Below, in pieces: positions 7,916-16,232 of a DNA stretch of 64,000 nucleotides. Source of the stretch: Polaribacter sp. Q13 (GTDB taxonomy: Bacteria; Bacteroidota; Bacteroidia; Flavobacteriales; Flavobacteriaceae). The translations under genes and the position numbers were made by a program. The notes under the pieces were generated by a model. It was not told the DNA's origin. It did no database searches and worked only from the letters and a program-made list of their open reading frames with translations. Within the stretch, counting starts at the first letter, position 1. Every line of letters starts with the position of its first letter. The stretch is from positions 2,376,001-2,440,000 of the forward strand of contig NZ_CP074436.1 in the NCBI RefSeq assembly GCF_016858305.2, given 5' to 3'.

Positions 7916-10303
7916 ATGAAAATTATTAAATCGAGGTTAGTTTCTGAAACTGAATTACCATTACAACTAAACGTATCTTTTAACAAGGTTTTTAATTTGT
8001 TTAAAAAGTATGCGGATATAGAATATGCAAAACATCCGTACCATAGTTCTGCTAAAGAAATGGTACAACTTATTAACAAGCATCCAGAATTAAAGGATGG
8101 TTTTTCAGACTATACTTTATTAGAAAAATATAAAGAGCAAATAGACTTACTACTAAACCCTTTATTTCCAGAACCTTTATTGTTAAATGAAATAAAAGCA
8201 GCAAGTATTCCTTTCTCTTTTACTTCTTTTAAATTTACAGATCGTTTTGAAAAAATTATTAAGAATGCAGGTGAAAATTTCGAATTAAATGTTCGTAATT
8301 TTGAGGATGGCGGTATGTATATTATGGCATGTACATTTATTTTAAGCTACGTTTATGATTTTAATGTAGATGTAAAAAGACCCTTTTATTTTGACATCCC
8401 AGACAATACAACCGGAACAATAAAATATTACAGAACTACTTTTAATGCAGATTTTTCTGAAGTTAAAGCTACAGAAAATGCACCAAAAATAACAAAACAA
8501 GATTTTAAAGAATTACTTAATAATTTTGATAATATAGACTTATGGAAAGAAAAATTCCCTCCAAATAGCTATATTTTTAAAGGCTTTGGTATTATTAGTT
8601 TGTTCGATGTTACTTCCGAAGAAATGCTTTCATCAATAAAAGCAAATCTATTAGAAGGTGGGCAAGATTTAATACCAAAACTACAAAGCAACTTAAGAGA
8701 TTTTTATAGTATAAAAGATTTAAAGCTAGGCTATTCTTTTTTTGACAATATTAATACCAAAGTTTGTGAAACTAAGGTAAATAAATCTCACAGTTTAATA
8801 TTAAATCATAGTTCAGAAATTAATTGTGATTCAGGTTACTTTTGCAACACAATAATGCAAAAAGTTTTTAAAAACCATGAAACTTTTATTATTTCTGATG
8901 TAGCCGATTATGGAGTAAAAACAAATCATAATCTTTTTTCTAAGAACCTTCAAGAAAATGGAATTCAGAGTATTATACTAATTCCCATCAAAGCGACAGA
9001 CAATGGAGATTTAGCATTGTTAGAAATTGCATCTCCAAGAGCCTACGATTTAAACTCTGTAAACATCAATAAATTAAAGGATATTATTCCTGTTTTTGAA
9101 GCTGCTGTAAAAAGAACTTCAGAAGAGCGTCAGAATGTTTTAGAAGCTACTATCCAAGAGAACTATACCTCTATACATAGTTCTGTAAAATGGCGTTTTT
9201 ATGAAGCTGCAGAAAAATACCATGCAGAAAGACAAACAAATAGAGACGCAAAATTAGATCAAATTGTGTTTAATAACGTATATCCATTGTTTGGTCAAAG
9301 TGATATTAAAGGATCTTCTATTGCTAGAAATAAAGCAATTCAAGAAGATTTAACCACGCAACTAACCTTAGCAATTACGGTACTAAAAGACGCTTGTAAA
9401 ACAGAAAAATTACCCATTTATAATGAGTTAATGTTTAGAGTAGCATCTTATTTAAACGATGTGAAAAAAGGTTTAAATGCTGGTGATGAAGTAAGTATTT
9501 TAGATTTTTTAAGTAGAGAAATATACCCTGTTTTTAATCATATTAATAATATTAGTACAGAACTTTCTCAGAAAGTAAGTGTATATATGAATCGTTTAGA
9601 TAAAAACCTAAAGGTGGTTTATGAGAAAAGAAAAGAGTACGAAAACAGTGTAACCCTCTTAAATGATAAATTAGCTCAGTTCTTAGACAACAAACAAAAG
9701 CAAGCACAAGAGATGTTTCCTCATTATTTTGAGCGATACAAAACAGATGGTGTAGAGTACAATATGTATATTGGACAATCTATAACAAAGAGTAAAACTT
9801 TTGACGATTTGTACCTGTACAACCTTCGTTTATGGCAATTGCAAACTACTTATGAAATGGAAAATATAGCATTTTATGAGCGTAAAAACATGAAACATGA
9901 TTTACAAGTTGCATCTTTAATTCTGGTACATAGCAACGCAATGGCTATCAAATTTAGAATGGATGAAAAGCAGTTTGATGTAGATGGTGCTTACAATATT
10001 AGATACGAAATTATTAAAAAGCGAATTGACAAAGCAAACCTAAAAGGAACAAACGATCGTTTAACGGTTCCTGGAAAAATTGCCATTGTATATTCTCAAG
10101 ATAAAGATGCACTAGAGTACATTAAATACATCAACTATTTACAATCTAAAAATCAGTTAGGTAAAATAGAATTTTTAGAATTAGAAGATTTGCAAGGTGC
10201 CTCCGGATTAAAAGCATTACGTGTAGAAGTTAAATATCAAAAAGATTTTAACCAAAACAAAACAATTACTTTTAATGATTTAATTAAAGAAATAGAAGCT
10301 TAA
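7916..10303 (+). CDS. Large GAF-domain-like protein conserved in Flavobacteriia
   Basis: A 795-residue cytoplasmic protein with no signal peptide or membrane helix. The middle (about 285-400) looks like a GAF fold: HSLILNHSSEINCDSGYFCNTIMQKVFKNHETFIISDVADYG, followed by IQSIILIPIKATDNGDLALLEIASP. Flanks are mostly helical, including a charged helix near residues 560-600 (KNLKVVYEKRKEYENSV). No kinase, cyclase, EAL or HTH module is visible, so the output is unknown. Proteins of this length and layout are annotated simply as GAF domain-containing in related genomes. The ligand is unknown. It converges with the HD-PycTM gene and shares a terminator hairpin with it. Confidence 0.75.
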   Translation: MKIIKSRLVSETELPLQLNVSFNKVFNLFKKYADIEYAKHPYHSSAKEMVQLINKHPELKDGFSDYTLLEKYKEQIDLLLNPLFPEPLLLNEIKAASIPFSFTSFKFTDRFEKIIKNAGENFELNVRNFEDGGMYIMACTFILSYVYDFNVDVKRPFYFDIPDNTTGTIKYYRTTFNADFSEVKATENAPKITKQDFKELLNNFDNIDLWKEKFPPNSYIFKGFGIISLFDVTSEEMLSSIKANLLEGGQDLIPKLQSNLRDFYSIKDLKLGYSFFDNINTKVCETKVNKSHSLILNHSSEINCDSGYFCNTIMQKVFKNHETFIISDVADYGVKTNHNLFSKNLQENGIQSIILIPIKATDNGDLALLEIASPRAYDLNSVNINKLKDIIPVFEAAVKRTSEERQNVLEATIQENYTSIHSSVKWRFYEAAEKYHAERQTNRDAKLDQIVFNNVYPLFGQSDIKGSSIARNKAIQEDLTTQLTLAITVLKDACKTEKLPIYNELMFRVASYLNDVKKGLNAGDEVSILDFLSREIYPVFNHINNISTELSQKVSVYMNRLDKNLKVVYEKRKEYENSVTLLNDKLAQFLDNKQKQAQEMFPHYFERYKTDGVEYNMYIGQSITKSKTFDDLYLYNLRLWQLQTTYEMENIAFYERKNMKHDLQVASLILVHSNAMAIKFRMDEKQFDVDGAYNIRYEIIKKRIDKANLKGTNDRLTVPGKIAIVYSQDKDALEYIKYINYLQSKNQLGKIEFLELEDLQGASGLKALRVEVKYQKDFNQNKTITFNDLIKEIEA

Positions 10304-10313
10304 TTTTAACACG

Positions 10314-10359
10314 ATAAGACATTTTATACATTTGAAACAATTGTAATAAAACGTCTTAT
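10314..10359. terminator. Bidirectional terminator hairpin
   Basis: ATAAGACATTTTAT (10314-10327) pairs with 10346-10359 with one mismatch around an 18-nt loop. It lies between the convergent GAF-like and HD-PycTM genes. Confidence 0.65.
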
Positions 10360-10396
10360 TTTCCATTATTTTCTGACATAAAATTAAACAATAACA

Positions 10397-11593
10397 CTAT
10401 GCTGCTTGCATTTTAAAAGAAATGGCAAATGCAATTACAGTTACTATAATACCTGTCATAAAAACAGCATACGTAATTCTTAAAATTTTATATTTTCTAT
10501 TTAAAACAAGTCCTAAAAAGTATAAATCTTTCGTTAAAGAACTATACAAATACTCTCTATCTTGCATCATCTCTTGAATTCCCCATTCAAAATCGGGCAA
10601 TTTCATTTGATGAAAATTTCCAAAAAACAAAAGATTTACTTTCTTATTAGCAACATCTTCTTTGGTAAACTTACCTCTTGTTACATTTGGTCTTGTCGCT
10701 AAAATAGACAATACAATAGAAACCACTGTAAAAAGAACAAATATAATAGTAGGTATAATTAAATAACTGTTAGATGGTTTATCTAATTTTGGTATTAAAT
10801 TAGACATTGCTAAAGAAATAATAATAGCATTTACAGAAAGTAAAATATTGGCTTTTGTATCTGCAATATTACTTAACGTCATATGGTTTTTTAAAGCAAC
10901 TCTAAACATCGTTTCCACGCCTCTTTCGGGCACTTCACTTTTATTTTTTTTAATTTTTAAAGCCTCTTTTTTCTGTTTAAACTTTACTAAATCGTCTTTT
11001 ACTTTATGTTGTTTTTTTAATAATTTTGATAGATTTTTCTCTTTTCCTTTACTCCATTTTTTTAATGCATAGGCTGTATAATAACGATGTCCTTGAGTTA
11101 AAAAATCGACATTTAATGTAATCCATTTTGTATCCGAAAACTTCTTATTTTCTATATTTTCCCATTCTTTTCTTAACAACTCTAATTTGTCTTCAAAACC
11201 TTTACTGCCTAAATGAGCACAATCTGCATCCATCATAATTCGCTCTAAATCATTATCAGGTTTATACCCCATTTTAGTAGCTAATATCAGCTTAGAAATC
11301 ACCCTTACCCTTTCTGCTTCAATATTTTTATCTTTTAAAAAGTGTGTAAGAATTTTCACACTTTCTTCTTCATGATTTGTAGCTCCTTTTATAAAACCAG
11401 TATCATGAAACAATGCTGCAAGTTGTAAATTCTCTTTAGAAACTTCATCAACCTCTAAGTTTTCTGCAAGCTCTATCGCATAAGCAACAACATTTTGCGT
11501 ATGTGTAATATTATGATACACATAAGCAGCATCTAACTCTTTGTTTAATAAATTAAAAACGTGCTTTTCTGCAGCAACAATTAATGTTTTCAT
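10397..11593 (-). CDS. HD phosphohydrolase fused to a Pycsar-effector (PycTM) domain
   Basis: A 398-residue fusion. Residues about 20-180 form an HD domain with candidate metal ligands His31 (YHNITHTQ), His63-Asp64 (LFHDTG), His74 and Asp122/Asp124 (MDADCAHLG), so a nucleotide phosphodiesterase or phosphohydrolase is likely. A lysine-rich helical linker (185-220) follows. Residues about 225-395 carry the DUF5706/PycTM signature (MFRVALKNHMTLSNIADTKA, ILLSVNAIIISLAMSNLIP), with membrane helices near 250-269, 277-299 and 372-394. In Pycsar, PycTM proteins sense cUMP or cCMP and damage the inner membrane. No pyrimidine cyclase lies next to this gene. It is monocistronic here, divergent from msrB. 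Domain assignments are by motif; the signal and output are inference. Confidence 0.85.
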   Translation of the reverse strand: MKTLIVAAEKHVFNLLNKELDAAYVYHNITHTQNVVAYAIELAENLEVDEVSKENLQLAALFHDTGFIKGATNHEEESVKILTHFLKDKNIEAERVRVISKLILATKMGYKPDNDLERIMMDADCAHLGSKGFEDKLELLRKEWENIENKKFSDTKWITLNVDFLTQGHRYYTAYALKKWSKGKEKNLSKLLKKQHKVKDDLVKFKQKKEALKIKKNKSEVPERGVETMFRVALKNHMTLSNIADTKANILLSVNAIIISLAMSNLIPKLDKPSNSYLIIPTIIFVLFTVVSIVLSILATRPNVTRGKFTKEDVANKKVNLLFFGNFHQMKLPDFEWGIQEMMQDREYLYSSLTKDLYFLGLVLNRKYKILRITYAVFMTGIIVTVIAFAISFKMQAA

Positions 11594-11784
11594 TGTAAAA
11601 TTATTTTATAAATAAATAGGAAGAAATGATCATTCGTTCTGCTACTTTATCATTATTGGTCGTAAATTTATGTTTTGCTTTCAACGGCTCACAAATTAAC
11701 AATTATTTGTAAGGTAACAAGTGTTTTTATGTCTAAAAAAACCGATAGCATTATAGTATTAATTTAAAAAGAAAGGAAACAAAT

Positions 11785-12231
11785 ATGCTTACTTGGAAAG
11801 AAATTATCAACTTTAGTGTAAAAGGAAATCCAACTCCAGATAAAAAAGTTGAGAAATCCGAAAAGGAATGGAGAGCTAAATTAACGGCAGAACAATTTAG
11901 AATTACAAGACAAAAAGGAACAGAAAGACCAAATTCTGGTGCTCTGTGTAGTATTTATGATGAAGGCCAATATAACTGTGTTTGTTGTAATACGCCTTTA
12001 TTTGATTCTACTATAAAGTTCAATTCTAGTTCTGGATGGCCAAGTTTTACGCAACCTATTAAAGAAAATGCCATAAAATATCATAAAGATGTTTCTTTTG
12101 GTATGGTTAGAGTTGAAGTGATGTGCAATACGTGCGATGGACATTTAGGACACGTTTTTCCTGATGGTCCAGAACCAAGCGGTTTGCGCTATTGTATTAA
12201 CTCTGAATCGATGGTTATTGATAAAAAATAA
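11785..12231 (+). CDS. msrB: Peptide-methionine (R)-S-oxide reductase MsrB
   Basis: A 148-residue enzyme that reduces the R epimer of methionine sulfoxide. Zinc ligands are present as two CxxC pairs (CVCC and CNTC). The catalytic cysteine lies in the conserved LRYCINSES near the C terminus. SSSGWPSF and GHLGHVFPDGP are MsrB hallmarks. There is no signal peptide, so it should act in the cytosol. It starts the redox-repair cluster, with msrA 96 bp downstream. Confidence 0.96.
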   Translation: MLTWKEIINFSVKGNPTPDKKVEKSEKEWRAKLTAEQFRITRQKGTERPNSGALCSIYDEGQYNCVCCNTPLFDSTIKFNSSSGWPSFTQPIKENAIKYHKDVSFGMVRVEVMCNTCDGHLGHVFPDGPEPSGLRYCINSESMVIDKK

Positions 12232-12253
12232 TTTAATTTAAAAAATAATCTAA

Positions 12254-12295
12254 GGTCATTCTAAACGAAGAGGAATCTCACAATCATCGAGATTA
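12254..12295 (+). repeat. Dispersed intergenic repeat remnant (GTCATT...GGAATCTCA type)
   Basis: GTCATTCTAAACGAAGAGG followed by AATCTCA and a palindromic ATCATCGAGATTAT resembles the short GTCATT...AATCTCA repeats scattered between genes in many Flavobacteriia. A related piece is at 61204-61247 in this window. The family assignment is from memory. Confidence 0.5.
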
Positions 12296-12327
12296 TTGGT
12301 ATCGTCTAAATAACAAGGAACATATAA

Positions 12328-12864
12328 ATGAATAAAAATTTACAAATAGCCACTGTAGGTGGTGGATGTTTTTGGTGTACAGAAGCTGTATTCCAAGAAG
12401 TAAAAGGCGTAGAAAAAGTGGTTTCTGGTTATGCTGGTGGCACTGCTCCGGGCAAACCTACGTATAGAGAAATTTGTTCTGGTTTAACAGGTCATGCAGA
12501 AGTTATTCAAATTACTTTTGATGCAGACATCATTTCTTACGAGGATATTTTGGTCGTTTTTATGACTACGCATGATCCTACTACAATGAACCAGCAAGGT
12601 GCAGATAGAGGAACTCAATATCGTTCTGTGATTTATTATCATGATGAAAATCAGCAAAAAATTGCAACAGAAGTGTTGAAACAAATTCAACCGTATTATA
12701 CAGATACTATTGTTACTGAATTAACTGCATTACCTATATTTTATGAAGCTGAAGAAGCGCATCAAAATTATTATAGAGAAAACACACAACAAGGATACTG
12801 TAGTTTTGTAATTGAACCCAAATTGGCTAAATTGAGAAAATTACATGCCGATAAATTGAAGTGA
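12328..12864 (+). CDS. msrA: Peptide-methionine (S)-S-oxide reductase MsrA
   Basis: A 178-residue enzyme that reduces the S epimer of methionine sulfoxide. The active-site motif GGGCFWCTEAVF, the GYAGGTAPGKPTY loop, the TGHAEVIQ segment with its Glu, and QYRSVIYYHDE are all intact. It lacks a signal peptide and acts in the cytosol. It lies between msrB and a glutaredoxin-like gene on the same strand. Together they cover both methionine sulfoxide epimers and possibly a thiol donor. Confidence 0.96.
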   Translation: MNKNLQIATVGGGCFWCTEAVFQEVKGVEKVVSGYAGGTAPGKPTYREICSGLTGHAEVIQITFDADIISYEDILVVFMTTHDPTTMNQQGADRGTQYRSVIYYHDENQQKIATEVLKQIQPYYTDTIVTELTALPIFYEAEEAHQNYYRENTQQGYCSFVIEPKLAKLRKLHADKLK

Positions 12865-12869
12865 TATTA

Positions 12870-12893
12870 TCATTTCTGCGCAAGCAGGAATCC
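12870..12893 (+). repeat. Short intergenic hairpin repeat (TCATTTCTGCG...)
   Basis: TCATTTCTGCGCAAGCAGG with the stem CTGCG-CAAG-CAG resembles the common 'TCATTCCTGCGCAGGCAGGAATC' repeat of many genomes. It fills the short gap between msrA and the next gene. Confidence 0.4.
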
Positions 12894-12909
12894 TTTTTCA
12901 GTAAATAAA

Positions 12910-13146
12910 ATGATAAAGCTATTTGGCACAGAAAGCTGCCATAAAACCCAATATTATAAAACATTTTTAGAAACGCGTAATTTAGATTACGCGTTTTTAG
13001 ATGTAAAAAAGAATGAACTTTTTGCAGAAGAATTACGTAACTTGTATGAAAATAGAAAACTAAATTCCCCTACAATTACTATTAAGGATAAAAAATTAAG
13101 AAATCCTTCTGATAAAAATCTTTTGAAATGGATTGATACATTATGA
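12910..13146 (+). CDS. Glutaredoxin-like protein (single active-site Cys)
   Basis: A 78-residue thioredoxin-fold protein with the N-terminal strand IKLFGTESCHKTQYYKTFL. Only Cys10 is present at the active-site position; the second position is Thr, so it is a monothiol type. SPTITIKDKKL contains the cis-Pro region and is followed by the short C-terminal helix. It probably handles glutathione-like or protein thiol exchange for neighbouring redox enzymes, but that is inferred. Its stop overlaps the selO start in an ATGA, so the two are translationally coupled. Confidence 0.8.
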   Translation: MIKLFGTESCHKTQYYKTFLETRNLDYAFLDVKKNELFAEELRNLYENRKLNSPTITIKDKKLRNPSDKNLLKWIDTL

Positions 13147-14702
13147 TAAAACTAAATATAAAAGAAACTTTTACCACAGAATTGCCTTCAGATTCTAATT
13201 TAGAGAACTCAAGAAGACAAGTAGAAAACGCAGCTTATTCTTTTGCTAACCCTAAGAAAACTGCAAAACCAAAAGTTTTACATGTTTCTCCTGAAATGGC
13301 TGCTGAATTAAATATTTCTGAAGAAGATTTAAAATCACAATTTTTTAAAAACATTGTTACCGGTAACGAAATTTATCCAGAAACAAAACCATTTGCTATG
13401 TGTTATGGCGGACATCAATTTGGCAATTGGGCAGGACAATTAGGCGATGGAAGAGCCATTAATTTATTTGAAGTTGAACATCAAAATAAGAACTGGAAAG
13501 TACAATTAAAAGGTGCAGGCGAAACTCCGTATTCTAGAACTGCAGATGGTTTGGCGGTTTTACGATCATCCGTAAGAGAATATTTGTGCGCAGAAGCCAT
13601 GTTCCATTTAAACGTGCCAACTACAAGATCTCTGTCTCTAAGTTTATCTGGAGATCAAGTTTTACGTGATGTTTTATATGATGGAAATCCCGCGTATGAA
13701 AAAGGTGCCATTGTTTCTAGAATTGCTCCGAGTTTTTTACGTTTTGGTAGTTTTGAGATTTTTGCAGCTAGAAAAGACACCGAGAATTTAAAGAAGTTAG
13801 TTGATTATACTATCAAACATCATTTTCCGCATTTAGGAGCTACATCAAAAGAAAGTTATATCAACTTTTTTAAGGAAGTTTCTGAGCGTACTTTAAAAAT
13901 GATTATCGACTGGCAACGTGTGGGTTTTGTACACGGAGTAATGAATACGGACAATATGTCTATCTTAGGTTTAACCATAGATTTTGGACCTTACGGATGG
14001 TTAGAAGGTTTCGATTTTGGCTGGACACCAAATACAACCGATAGTCAACACAAACGCTACCGTTACGGAAATCAGCCAAATATAGGTTTATGGAACTTGT
14101 ATCAATTGGCAAATGCATTGTATCCGATCATTGAAGAAATAGCACCGTTAAATGCAATCTTAGAGCAATATAAAATCGATTTTGAAAAGCAATCTTTACA
14201 GATGATGAAATCGAAGTTAGGCTTGATTTCTTCCGATGAAGACGATTTAAAATTGATACAAGAATTAGAAGATACTTTGCAATTGGTAGAAACAGACATG
14301 ACTATTTTCTTTAGAAATTTAAGTGATTTTACGGAGGAGAAATCAGGTTTCAAATTGATAGAAAATGCTTTTTACGATTTAGAAAATATTTCTGAAGAAG
14401 TAGAAAACAGATGGAATACTTGGTTTAAAAAATATGCTGATAGACTTGCTATAGAACGCCTTTCATCCGAAGAAAGAAAAGAACAAATGAATTTGGTAAA
14501 TCCTAAATATGTGCTTAGAAATTACATGTCTCAAATGGCAATTGATGAAGCGGATAAAGGAAATTATACTTTAATTGATGAATTATTTCAACTATTAAAG
14601 AAACCATATTCAGAGCAGCCAGCAAACGAAAAATGGTTTGCAAAAAGACCAGAATGGGCGAGAAACAAAGTAGGTTGCTCTATGTTATCTTGTAGCTCTT
14701 AA
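13143..14702 (+). CDS. selO: Protein adenylyltransferase SelO (YdiU/UPF0061)
   Basis: A 519-residue pseudokinase-fold enzyme that transfers AMP from ATP to protein hydroxyls and is linked to redox homeostasis and S-glutathionylation. Visible residues are the glycine-rich loop KGAGETPYSR with Lys123, HGVMNTDNMS with Asp270 and Asn271, and the metal-binding Asp280 in IDFGPYGWLE. The C terminus ends in GCSMLSCSS, the bacterial Cys form of the eukaryotic selenocysteine tail. Length and motif order are typical. It overlaps the glutaredoxin-like gene by 4 bp (ATGA), consistent with a shared redox role. Confidence 0.95.
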   Translation: MIKLNIKETFTTELPSDSNLENSRRQVENAAYSFANPKKTAKPKVLHVSPEMAAELNISEEDLKSQFFKNIVTGNEIYPETKPFAMCYGGHQFGNWAGQLGDGRAINLFEVEHQNKNWKVQLKGAGETPYSRTADGLAVLRSSVREYLCAEAMFHLNVPTTRSLSLSLSGDQVLRDVLYDGNPAYEKGAIVSRIAPSFLRFGSFEIFAARKDTENLKKLVDYTIKHHFPHLGATSKESYINFFKEVSERTLKMIIDWQRVGFVHGVMNTDNMSILGLTIDFGPYGWLEGFDFGWTPNTTDSQHKRYRYGNQPNIGLWNLYQLANALYPIIEEIAPLNAILEQYKIDFEKQSLQMMKSKLGLISSDEDDLKLIQELEDTLQLVETDMTIFFRNLSDFTEEKSGFKLIENAFYDLENISEEVENRWNTWFKKYADRLAIERLSSEERKEQMNLVNPKYVLRNYMSQMAIDEADKGNYTLIDELFQLLKKPYSEQPANEKWFAKRPEWARNKVGCSMLSCSS

Positions 14703-14718
14703 AACTATATACAATTAA

Positions 14719-14749
14719 GACCTCACAGGTTTTAAAAACCTGTGAGGTC
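14719..14749. repeat. Palindromic GACCTCACAGG repeat, possible terminator
   Basis: A near-perfect palindrome (GACCTCACAGGTTTT and its complement, 31 bp) between selO and the aldo/keto reductase gene. The hairpin would be very stable, but only a weak U-rich run follows. The same palindrome type recurs between genes in other Flavobacteriia (from memory), so it may be a dispersed repeat that also terminates transcription. Confidence 0.7.
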
Positions 14750-14767
14750 TCTTAAAATAATACAAAT

Positions 14768-15712
14768 ATGAAATTAGGATTAGGAACCGCAGCTTTAGGA
14801 AGACCACAATACATTAATGTCCGAACAGAAAGCTGTGACAACTCCAACTTAGCTGAATTTAGAAAACACAGTTTTTCTGTATTAGAAGAAGCGTATAATT
14901 TAGGAATTCGATATTTTGATACCGCTCCTGGTTATGGTTTGGCAGAAGAATTATTATTAGAATGGGTGCAAACTAAAAACGACAACACTATTGAAATCGC
15001 CACAAAATGGGGCTATACCTACACGGCCAATTTTGATGTTAACGCAACGGTTCATGAAGTAAAAGAACATAGTTTGTCTAAGTTAAATGAGCAATGGGAT
15101 TTTTCTAAACAACTCCTGCCCTATTTAAAAGTGTATCAAATTCATTCTGCAACTTTAGAAACTGGTGTTTTAGAAAATAAAGAAGTCTTAGAATATTTAG
15201 CTTATTTAAAAAAAGAATTCAACCTAAAAATAGGATTGACCACCACAGGAACCAACCAGGTTGAAGTAATTAAAAAAGCACTGAATGTTTTGGTTGATGG
15301 AGAGCAAGTATTTGATGTATTCCAAGTAACTTATAATTTCTTAGACCAAAGTTTACAAGAAGTAATTGCCGAATTAACTCGTCAGAATAAATCGATTGTC
15401 ATTAAAGAAGCTTTGGCTAATGGACGAGTTTTTAAGAATGAAAGCTATCCGAATTACAATAAAATGTATGCTACTTTAGAAAAATTAGCTAAAAAACACA
15501 ACGTAGGTGTAGATGCTATTTCTCTAAAATATTGCGAGCAAACAATTCCGAAAAGTATTGTTTTAAGTGGAGCAAGAACAACAGAACAACTAAAAGAAAA
15601 TCTAAAACTGAATTATTTTACCTTGTCTGCTGATGAAATTGAAGTCTTAAATACTTTAAAAGTTGATCCAGAATCTTATTGGTCAGAAAGGAAACAACTG
15701 ACATGGAATTAA
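14768..15712 (+). CDS. Aldo/keto reductase
   Basis: A 314-residue TIM-barrel oxidoreductase of the AKR superfamily. The catalytic tetrad is recognisable: Asp in RYFDTAPGYG, Tyr in the same segment, Lys in IATKWGYTY, and His in KVYQIHSATL. The NADP-binding C-terminal part includes SIVLSGARTTEQLKENL. The physiological carbonyl substrate cannot be read from the sequence. It follows selO after a palindromic hairpin, and its last 10 bp overlap the start of the MsrA-like gene, indicating co-translation with it. Confidence 0.88.
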   Translation: MKLGLGTAALGRPQYINVRTESCDNSNLAEFRKHSFSVLEEAYNLGIRYFDTAPGYGLAEELLLEWVQTKNDNTIEIATKWGYTYTANFDVNATVHEVKEHSLSKLNEQWDFSKQLLPYLKVYQIHSATLETGVLENKEVLEYLAYLKKEFNLKIGLTTTGTNQVEVIKKALNVLVDGEQVFDVFQVTYNFLDQSLQEVIAELTRQNKSIVIKEALANGRVFKNESYPNYNKMYATLEKLAKKHNVGVDAISLKYCEQTIPKSIVLSGARTTEQLKENLKLNYFTLSADEIEVLNTLKVDPESYWSERKQLTWN

Positions 15713-16221
15713 CCAAAATTGCTTTTGGTGGTTGTTGTCATTGGTGTACAGAAGCCGTTTTTCAAACCTTAGTTGGCGTAAATAAAGTGGAACAAGGTTG
15801 GATTGCATCCACAGAAAAAAATAACACGTTTTCTGAAGCCGTTATTGTGTCTTTTAATACTGATAAAATCAATTTAAAAACATTGATAGAAATTCATTTA
15901 TTCACACATAAAAGTACGAGTAATCATTCTATGAGAACAAAATACCGTTCTGCTATTTATTATTTCACACATCAACAAAAAGAAGATTGTTTAAAAATAA
16001 TTAAAGAATTACAAGTCAGTTTTAAAGATAAAATAATTACAAAAGTATTAACCTTTAAAGAGTTTAAACCGAATACAGAAGAATTTCAGAATTATTACCA
16101 ATCAAATCCTGATAAACCTTTTTGTCAGAATTACATCAACCCTAAGTTGACATTTTTATTACAGCAATTTTCACAAAACATAGACAAACGTAAAGTTAGT
16201 CACCTTATTCCGACTACCTAA
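15703..16221 (+). CDS. Degenerate MsrA-like protein
   Basis: A 172-residue paralogue of MsrA (compare 12328-12864). The ATG at 15703 is chosen because MELTKIAFGG matches the family N terminus; longer frames would run further into the upstream gene. The active-site motif reads GGCCHWCTEAVF instead of GGGCFWCTEAVF, so the catalytic Cys survives but the pocket Phe is His. The GYAGG loop and the TYREICSGLTGH stretch are missing; only GW...SEAVIVSF remains. YRSAIYYF is kept. It may have altered substrate range or no reductase activity. No stop or frameshift breaks it, so it is under some constraint. Confidence 0.8.
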   Translation: MELTKIAFGGCCHWCTEAVFQTLVGVNKVEQGWIASTEKNNTFSEAVIVSFNTDKINLKTLIEIHLFTHKSTSNHSMRTKYRSAIYYFTHQQKEDCLKIIKELQVSFKDKIITKVLTFKEFKPNTEEFQNYYQSNPDKPFCQNYINPKLTFLLQQFSQNIDKRKVSHLIPTT

Positions 16222-16232
16222 AAAACAGAAGC

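Noticed and set aside
10397..11593. A complete Pycsar anti-phage system
   Set aside because: No cyclase-like gene occurs on either side; only the effector-type domain fused to HD is present.
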